From assembly GCA_036267635.1 (NCBI GenBank), contig DATAVR010000108.1, forward strand, positions 1 through 64,000: DNA of 64,000 bases, read 5' to 3'. Positions 58,812-64,000 of the stretch are shown here, piece after piece (positions within the stretch are counted from its first letter, which is position 1; the number at the start of each line of letters is the position of its first letter). Origin of the DNA: JADGRB01 sp036267635. GTDB taxonomy: Bacteria > Myxococcota_A > Polyangia > Fen-1088. The notes under the pieces are model-generated. The model was not told the origin of the DNA. It did no database searches and saw only the letters and a list, made by a program, of their open reading frames with translations. Both the position numbers and the translations under genes were made by a program.

Positions 58812-60137
58812 TCACGCGCGTTGCGGCGGCGCGGCGCGCACCATGCGATCGATGGGGCGCAGCAGGACCACCACGATGAGCATCGCCGCCACGACCACGT
58901 AGCCGAGGAGGTCGTAGTGGGCGAGGGCGCCGCTCGAGGTCTGCACGACGATCAGCCCCGCGACGGCCGCGCCCACGCCACCGGCCGCTTGCTGCATGGA
59001 GGCGTTGACCGACATGAACGAGCCACGGTGCGCCGGATCGGGCACGCCCGAGATCAGCGCCGAGGCCGAGATCATGCGCGAGGTGACGCCGACGAAGAGC
59101 AGCACGTTGATGACGATGACCCACGGCAAGGACGTGTGACCGAGGTGGGTGTAGATGAGGACCATGATGACCGTGAGGGCAGTACCGGCGCAGAAGAGGA
59201 GATATTTGCCCAGCCTGTCGCTGAGGCGCCCGAGGAAGGGGCCGCTCACCAACGTGCAGAGCCCCGTCACCAAGTAGATGGTCGGCAGCTGCTCGAAGGC
59301 GATGCCGAGGTTGTTGATGGTGAACGTGCTGCCGAACGGCATCAGCATGAAGCCGCCCGTCGCCAGCAGGGTCGTCGTGGCGAAGGTCTGCAGATAGCGG
59401 CGCTGCGAGACGGTGCGGAAGAGGTGGACGAAGGGGTTCCCCTCGCGCTGCAGCTTGAGGTGGGCGTCGATCGGCTGCAGGCGGGCGAAGATGAGGGTGC
59501 CCGCAACCACCGTCAGGCCGACGATCAGGAGGAACGGCGCATGCCATCCCCAGTGGTTGGCGAGATAGAGCCCGAGCGGCAGGCCGAGCACCTGGCTGGC
59601 GGCGAACGAGGTCTGCACGACGCCCATCACGCGGCCGCGCATGCTGAGCGGAAACAGGTCGGTGATGATGGCCATCGAGATCGAGCCGATGACACCGCCG
59701 AAGACGCCGGTGACGACGCGCGCGGCGAGCAGGAGCTGGTAGGTCGGCGCCAGGCCGCAGAAGAGCGTGCCGCCGGTGAAGCCCGCGTAGAAGAAGAGCA
59801 GGAGCTTCTTGCGATCGAAGCGGTCGGCGAACCCGGCGGCGAGCAGTCCGGAGAGCGAGGCGCTGAAGGCATAGGCCGACACGACCAGGCCGAACTTCTT
59901 GGTGGGGAGGTGGAGATCGCGCAGCAGGATCGCGCCCAGCGGCGAGATGATCATGAAGTCGAGGATGATCGTGAACTGCAGGAACGCGAGCATGCCGACC
60001 ACGAACTTTTGGTACGAGGTGAAGGCGGGCGGCGGGGCGTGGCCGGGCGTCGGCGCGGGTGCGGGCGCGGCCGATGAATCTACGGCCAGAGCCGGCGAAG
60101 AGGCGGCGGCGAGACCGGGTGCGGGATCGTTGCTCAT
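58812..60137 (-). CDS. MFS transporter (DHA1-like), probable drug efflux
   Basis: 441 residues: a Pro/Ala-rich cytoplasmic N-tail of about 40 residues, then 12 membrane helices. The loop between helices 2 and 3 reads GFADRFDRKKLL, the MFS A motif, and the second half repeats it in GRLSDRLGKYLL. Encoded directly after the TetR gene with an ATGA overlap, a classical regulator-pump pair. The substrate is unknown. Confidence 0.9.
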   Translation of the reverse strand: MSNDPAPGLAAASSPALAVDSSAAPAPAPTPGHAPPPAFTSYQKFVVGMLAFLQFTIILDFMIISPLGAILLRDLHLPTKKFGLVVSAYAFSASLSGLLAAGFADRFDRKKLLLFFYAGFTGGTLFCGLAPTYQLLLAARVVTGVFGGVIGSISMAIITDLFPLSMRGRVMGVVQTSFAASQVLGLPLGLYLANHWGWHAPFLLIVGLTVVAGTLIFARLQPIDAHLKLQREGNPFVHLFRTVSQRRYLQTFATTTLLATGGFMLMPFGSTFTINNLGIAFEQLPTIYLVTGLCTLVSGPFLGRLSDRLGKYLLFCAGTALTVIMVLIYTHLGHTSLPWVIVINVLLFVGVTSRMISASALISGVPDPAHRGSFMSVNASMQQAAGGVGAAVAGLIVVQTSSGALAHYDLLGYVVVAAMLIVVVLLRPIDRMVRAAPPQRA

Positions 60138-60814
60138 GAAATGGCTTTCTTGCGCGGCTGCTTGGATGAGCGGGTCGGTGAATGGTTTCTGGCGATGGGC
60201 TTGGCGGGCGCGACGCCGCGGGTCGGCGCGAGCGCCTTGACGACCAGGTCCAGCGTCTGGTCCATCAGCTTTTCGTCGAGGACGAAGCGGGGTGTGCCGG
60301 TGAGGCCGCGTCCCTGAAGGTGGAACTTGACCAGCTGGTAGAGCGGCGCGAACGCCACCGACCAGTAGACCTCGACGGGGACCCGCACCAGCTCACCGCG
60401 CTCGATGGCGCCGCGGCAGAAGGCGCGCATGGTCTCGATGAAGTCGCGCCCCTTGGCGGACTCCTCGTGCGCGTGAAATGGCGAGTGGCGAATCTGCTCC
60501 AGAAAATGTGCGGCGCGCGGGTTTTCCAGACAGTAGCGCGCGCGGTTTTTCCACTGGACGCGCAGGCCGACCGCCAGGCTCGCGCCGGGGTCGAAGCCCT
60601 CCAGCGTCGCCTCGGCCATCTTTCGGCTCTCCTCGCGGTAGAGGCTCAGGATGAGATCGTCGCGGTTCTCGAAGTAGATGTAGATGGTCGCGGGTGAGAC
60701 GCCCACCTCCTTGGCGAGCTTCTGCATGCTGAGCCCGACGAACCCGTGGCGGACGATCGTCTCGAGCGCCCGGTCGCGGATGGCCCGCTCTTTCTTAGGA
60801 TCGCGCGCGCGCAC
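60134..60814 (-). CDS. TetR-family repressor
   Basis: 226 residues from GTG 60814. Helix-turn-helix in the first 50 residues (IVRHGFVGLSMQKLAKEVGVSPATIYIYF), ligand domain about 60-195, and a basic C-terminal tail. Its promoter contains a 14-bp palindrome between -35 and -10, so it should repress itself and the downstream MFS gene. The mRNA is probably leaderless. Confidence 0.92.
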   Translation of the reverse strand: MRARDPKKERAIRDRALETIVRHGFVGLSMQKLAKEVGVSPATIYIYFENRDDLILSLYREESRKMAEATLEGFDPGASLAVGLRVQWKNRARYCLENPRAAHFLEQIRHSPFHAHEESAKGRDFIETMRAFCRGAIERGELVRVPVEVYWSVAFAPLYQLVKFHLQGRGLTGTPRFVLDEKLMDQTLDLVVKALAPTRGVAPAKPIARNHSPTRSSKQPRKKAIS

Positions 60815-60820
60815 TTCGCT

Positions 60821-60849
60821 TTAATAAATGAACGTTCATTCATAATCAA
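60821..60849 (-). promoter_or_regulatory. Promoter and TetR operator of the efflux pair
   Basis: Minus strand: TTGATT (60849-60844), exactly 17 nt, TATTAA (60826-60821), then 6 nt to the GTG at 60814. The spacer contains the perfect palindrome AATGAACGTTCATT (60827-60840), so a bound dimer would block RNA polymerase. Confidence 0.75.
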
Positions 60850-61019
60850 GCGATTCGCCCGGGCCATTCCCCGTCCGGGCCGTGAAGGTCGGCGGCCCGA
60901 CACACCATTAGAAGAGGGCGACCACCGGCACGGGATGGCTCCCGCGACAGAAATCGTGCGGCCGCGCGAAGTTTTTCGATGAAAAATGATCAAGGCGCGT
61001 ACCTGGCGGGAATCACCGT

Positions 61020-61041
61020 AGTCGCTCGCCCCTGAGCGACT
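61020..61041 (+). promoter_or_regulatory. Hairpin just upstream of the CE15 ribosome site
   Basis: AGTCGCTC (61020-61027), loop GCCCCT, GAGCGACT (61034-61041): a perfect 8-bp stem that ends 4-5 nt before the AGGAGG. It could stabilise the mRNA or affect initiation. Confidence 0.5.
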
Positions 61042-61058
61042 CGTTGAGGAGGCCCCCC

Positions 61059-62729
61059 ATGCGCTCTCGTCGGTTCGGTTCTCTCCTGTTGCCGCTGCTC
61101 GTCTCTGTCACTCTGTCCGCCTGCGGATCCGGCGACTCGACCCGAGACACCGGCTCCGGCGGTAGCGGCACCGGCGGTACGACCGGGACCGGCGGCACCA
61201 CCGGGAACGGCGGCGCGACCGGCGCTGGCGGCACCACCGGAAACGGCGGCGCGACCGGCGCTGGCGGCACCACCGGAAACGGCGGCACGACCGGGAACGG
61301 CGGCGCGAGCGGAGCTGCAGGAAAGGGCGGAGCCTCGGGGACGGGCGGTACGGCCGGCACGACGGGGACTGGCGGCATGGCGGGAGCCGGCGGAAAGGGC
61401 GGGGCGGCCGGGATCTCGGGTGCCGGCGGGGCGGCCGGTCATGGCGCGACGGGGGGAGTGGCGGGCGCGGCTGGCGTCGGGGGAGCGACCGGAACGGGTG
61501 GGAACGCCACAGGCGGCAGCGCGGGGGGCAACTCCGGGGGCGCCGGCAGTGGCGGCTTGACCTCCTCCGTCGAGGACGACGGCACCGACTGCACCATCGG
61601 CACCGTGCCGACGATCGGCACCAAGATCACCTTGCTCCCCGATCCCTTCAAGAAGCTCGACGGCACCGAGATGACCATGAAGTCCGAATGGCGCTGCCGG
61701 CGGGAAGAGATCCGCAAGACCGCGGAGAAGAACGCTCTCGGCACCAAGCCGCCGAAGCCGGCGACCGTGACCGGAACCGTCACCAGCACGAAGATCACCG
61801 TCAACGTCACCGACGGCGGCAAGAGCAGCAGCTTCTCCGTCACCGTCAGCCTCCCGACAAGCGGCAAGGCGCCCTATCCGGCAATCATCGAATACACCGG
61901 CGTGCCCTTGGACATGGGCACCATCAACAGCGAGGGCGTCGCGATGATCAACTACAACCCCTACGACGTCGGGGCAGAGGGTCACGGGCACGGCACCAAT
62001 CAGACGGGCGCCTTCTACAGCGTCTACAGCGGAGGGAGCGGCACGACCGGGCTCCTGGCAGCGTGGGCCTGGGGCGTCAGCCGCATCATCGACGTCATCG
62101 CCGAGTCCGACGGCAGCATCCTCGACGCGAACGCCATCGCGGTGACCGGCTGCTCCCGCTTTGGCAAGGGGTCGTTCATTGCCGGTGTCCTCGACGAGCG
62201 CATCGCACTGACGATGCCGATCGAGTCGGGGACCGACGGCGTGCCGATCTGGCGCGGGATCGCCAAGGCCGAAAAGGGCGCCAACGGAAATCCGCCGCAG
62301 TCGATGTCGAGCGCTTACGGCGAGCAGCCGTGGTACGCCGACGCGTCCAATGCGATGGACAGCGATCCGACGAAGGCGCCGCTCGACACGCACGAGCTGG
62401 TGGCCATGGTGGCGCCGCGCGGGCTCTTCATCATGGAGAACCCGTGGATCGGTGAGCTCGCCTCGAAGTACGGGCACGTCGCCGCGCTCGGGGGCCTGGA
62501 GGTGTACAAGGCGCTCGGTGCAGGCGACAACGTCACCTACTGGTCCGACATCCCGACGACCGAGGGTGGTCACTGCTCCGCGAGGCCCGAGTGGGTCACC
62601 CCGTTGAAGAACAACATCGAGCGGTTCTTGAAGAAGACCGGAACGGCCCCCGGCGTCATCAAGGCGTCGTCCATGCAGACCGGCGATCTGTCGACCTGGC
62701 GGGACTGGACGACGCCGACACTGAACTAG
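61059..62729 (+). CDS. CE15 glucuronoyl esterase, lipoprotein
   Basis: 556 residues from ATG 61059, with AGGAGG 7 nt upstream; an in-frame ATG-like start at 61044 lies before the ribosome site. Lipobox LSAC near residue 21, a long Gly/Thr/Ala linker (about 25-165), then the alpha/beta hydrolase (about 175-540). The CE15 signature is VTGCSRFGKG with nucleophile Ser366, the acid is probably in IESGTDG and the His in TEGGHCSARPEW. It cuts ester bonds between lignin and 4-O-methyl-glucuronoxylan. Confidence 0.9.
   Translation: MRSRRFGSLLLPLLVSVTLSACGSGDSTRDTGSGGSGTGGTTGTGGTTGNGGATGAGGTTGNGGATGAGGTTGNGGTTGNGGASGAAGKGGASGTGGTAGTTGTGGMAGAGGKGGAAGISGAGGAAGHGATGGVAGAAGVGGATGTGGNATGGSAGGNSGGAGSGGLTSSVEDDGTDCTIGTVPTIGTKITLLPDPFKKLDGTEMTMKSEWRCRREEIRKTAEKNALGTKPPKPATVTGTVTSTKITVNVTDGGKSSSFSVTVSLPTSGKAPYPAIIEYTGVPLDMGTINSEGVAMINYNPYDVGAEGHGHGTNQTGAFYSVYSGGSGTTGLLAAWAWGVSRIIDVIAESDGSILDANAIAVTGCSRFGKGSFIAGVLDERIALTMPIESGTDGVPIWRGIAKAEKGANGNPPQSMSSAYGEQPWYADASNAMDSDPTKAPLDTHELVAMVAPRGLFIMENPWIGELASKYGHVAALGGLEVYKALGAGDNVTYWSDIPTTEGGHCSARPEWVTPLKNNIERFLKKTGTAPGVIKASSMQTGDLSTWRDWTTPTLN
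61191..61290 (+). repeat. 36-bp tandem repeat in the CE15 linker
   Basis: Copies at 61191-61226 and 61227-61262 and a partial third differ by one or two bases. They encode Gly-Gly-Thr-Thr-Gly-Asn type linker units. Confidence 0.8.
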
Positions 62730-62745
62730 CGTTCTCGTCACCGGA

Positions 62746-62799
62746 AATCGGAGAGAGGTCTCCGGAAACCGGAAGAGCTCGAGCGGTTACTCTCCGATT
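62746..62799 (+). terminator. Candidate terminator after the CE15 gene
   Basis: AATCGGAGAG (62746-62755) and CTCTCCGATT (62790-62799) form a perfect 10-bp stem around a 34-nt loop that has its own CCGG-AAA-CCGG hairpin; TTTTCGCG and a TTTTT run follow. An intrinsic terminator is likely but not of the simplest type. Confidence 0.5.
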
Positions 62800-62864
62800 T
62801 TCGCGAGGTTTTTGGGTGGCGCCGTCATACGTGTGCTGGCGCACCTATTGCTTCGGGGCTGGGC

Positions 62865-64000
62865 ATGCGCAACAACCTTTTCCGAAGCATAGTCCTCGCC
62901 CTGTTCGTCCTCGTCCTCGGAACGCTCGGATGCGTCTCGCACCAGAGCGACGACGTCGGGAGCGTGGGCATCGCCCTGCAGCTCGCCTCCGGCCTCTCTC
63001 TCAACACCGTCTCCTACAACATCAGCGGACCGGCGGGCTTCACGCGCTCGGGGTCGCTCGACGTCAGTCAGAGCGGCACGGTTTCGGCCACCATCGGCGG
63101 CCTGCCCGCGGGCAGCGGATTCACGATCGTGTTGACGTCGACCGCCACCGACGGAACCACCCAGTGCATGGGGTCGGCGCCGTTCTCCGTCACCGCGGGC
63201 GCGACGACGAGCGTGACCGTCCATCTTCTTTGCCACGAAGCGGCCAAAACGGGCAGCGTGCTGGTGAACGAGACGATCAATGTGTGTCCCCTGGTCGACG
63301 GCCTGTCCGCCAGCCCCGCCGAGGTGCTGGTGGGCGGCTCGATCGCGCTCACCGGCGCGGCGCACGACACCGACGGCGCGCCGGCGGCGCTGAGCTACCA
63401 CTGGACGGCGAGCGCCGGCACGCTCAGCGACGCGAGCGCCCAGAACCCGACCTTCACTTGCACCGCCGCAGGCTCGGTCACCCTGGCGCTCGCCGTCAGC
63501 GACGGCGACTGCGGCGACAGCGCGTCGACGACCGTGACCTGCACCGGCGCCCCGCACGTCGTCATCAACGAGGTCGAATCGAACGGCGATCCGGTCGGTG
63601 ACTGGGTGGAGCTGACCAACGCGGGGACCGCCGCGGCCGACATTTCGGGGTGGAAGCTGCTGGACAACGACGACACACACCCCTTCGTCGTCGTTCCGAA
63701 CGGCACGACGCTGGCGCCGGGCGGCTTCTACGCGATTTACGTCTTCCAGACCTTCGGCTTGGGCGCGCCGGACTCGGCGCGGCTCTACGACCCGGCCGGG
63801 AACCTGGTGGACTCCTTCAGCTGGACGACGCATGCGGCGGGCACGTACAGCCGTTGCCCCGACGGCACCGGGCCGTTCATCGACACCACGCCGACGCGCG
63901 GCGCGGCCAACGCCTGCGGCGGTGGTGGTGCAGCCGGCGCTGGCGGCGCGACTGGTGCGGCGGGCGCGACTGGAGCGAGCGGCGCAGCGGGCGCGGGCGG
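62865..64000 (+). CDS. Lipoprotein with lamin-tail domain, cut by the window end
   Basis: At least 378 residues from ATG 62865; the end lies beyond the window. Lipobox LGTLGC near residue 24, Ig-like/PKD-like domains (about 30-220), a lamin-tail domain (about 225-330: VVINEVESNGDPVGDWVEL and SGWKLLDNDDTHPF), then a Gly/Ala linker (GGGGAAGAGGATGAAG) that continues past the edge. Lamin-tail domains in bacteria are often attached to surface nucleases or scaffolds; the catalytic part, if any, is downstream. Confidence 0.8.
   Translation, partial: MRNNLFRSIVLALFVLVLGTLGCVSHQSDDVGSVGIALQLASGLSLNTVSYNISGPAGFTRSGSLDVSQSGTVSATIGGLPAGSGFTIVLTSTATDGTTQCMGSAPFSVTAGATTSVTVHLLCHEAAKTGSVLVNETINVCPLVDGLSASPAEVLVGGSIALTGAAHDTDGAPAALSYHWTASAGTLSDASAQNPTFTCTAAGSVTLALAVSDGDCGDSASTTVTCTGAPHVVINEVESNGDPVGDWVELTNAGTAAADISGWKLLDNDDTHPFVVVPNGTTLAPGGFYAIYVFQTFGLGAPDSARLYDPAGNLVDSFSWTTHAAGTYSRCPDGTGPFIDTTPTRGAANACGGGGAAGAGGATGAAGATGASGAAGAG

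Overview
The window is high-GC bacterial DNA of a Myxococcota (delta-proteobacterial) type, most like Polyangia or uncultured relatives. I infer this from many secreted lipoproteins with long Gly/Ser/Thr linkers after the lipobox, Cys-rich and beta-propeller lipoproteins, a DUF1592/DUF1552 pair, an AT-hook protein, several histidine kinases and one-component regulators, and many genes for plant polysaccharides. I saw no rRNA, tRNA, CRISPR array, insertion sequence, integrase or phage gene, so this reads as a stretch of chromosome.

Layout. 1-2.5 kb: a 98-bp tandem repeat, then a leftward operon of a small unknown protein, a Pal/OmpA lipoprotein and a histidine kinase. 2.7-5.9 kb: a secreted unknown, a GH3 xylosidase-like lipoprotein and an outer-membrane barrel. 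6-13.3 kb: a leftward pair (very large DUF4175-like coiled-coil membrane protein and a gluzincin-type peptidase), divergent from a glycosyltransferase-51 protein with an AsmA-like front half. 13.3-16 kb: SDR, HupE/UreJ membrane protein, SpoIIE phosphatase. 16.2-20.5 kb: two leftward glycosidases (GH3-PA14 and a GH5-like lipoprotein). 20.5-22 kb: AT-hook protein and a small region with two Fur-box-like sites, a 44-residue ORF and a mono-haem lipoprotein. 22-34 kb: ABC exporter, DUF1592-DUF1552 pair, WD40 lipoprotein, GST, PQQ-propeller/LGFP lipoprotein, Cys-rich repeat lipoprotein. 34-38.5 kb: SRPBCC protein, persulfide dioxygenase-rhodanese, DUF2199, and a compact arsenic operon (MarR-type regulator, aquaporin, arsenate reductase). 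38.6-44.2 kb: GNAT, an SDR / ECF sigma factor / small protein operon, hybrid histidine kinase. 44.2-50.8 kb: small secreted proteins, an Asp-box propeller, GH35 and GH53 enzymes. 51-57 kb: ribosome hibernation factor, AAC(3)-I-like acetyltransferase, type III glutamine synthetase with a structured leader, kinase-like protein, archaemetzincin lipoprotein. 57-64 kb: DoxX/LysR, TetR/MFS with a clear operator, CE15 esterase, and a lamin-tail lipoprotein cut by the window end.

How it fits together. Six enzymes (GH3 twice, GH5-like, GH35, GH53, CE15) would act on arabinoxylan, glucuronoxylan and galactan side chains, which suggests a saprophyte or predator in soil with plant debris. The arsenic operon is self-contained: ArsC reduces arsenate and the aquaporin lets arsenite leave. 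Many genes start 6-8 nt after a TANNNT box, which suggests that leaderless mRNAs are common in this organism; others have ordinary Shine-Dalgarno sites.
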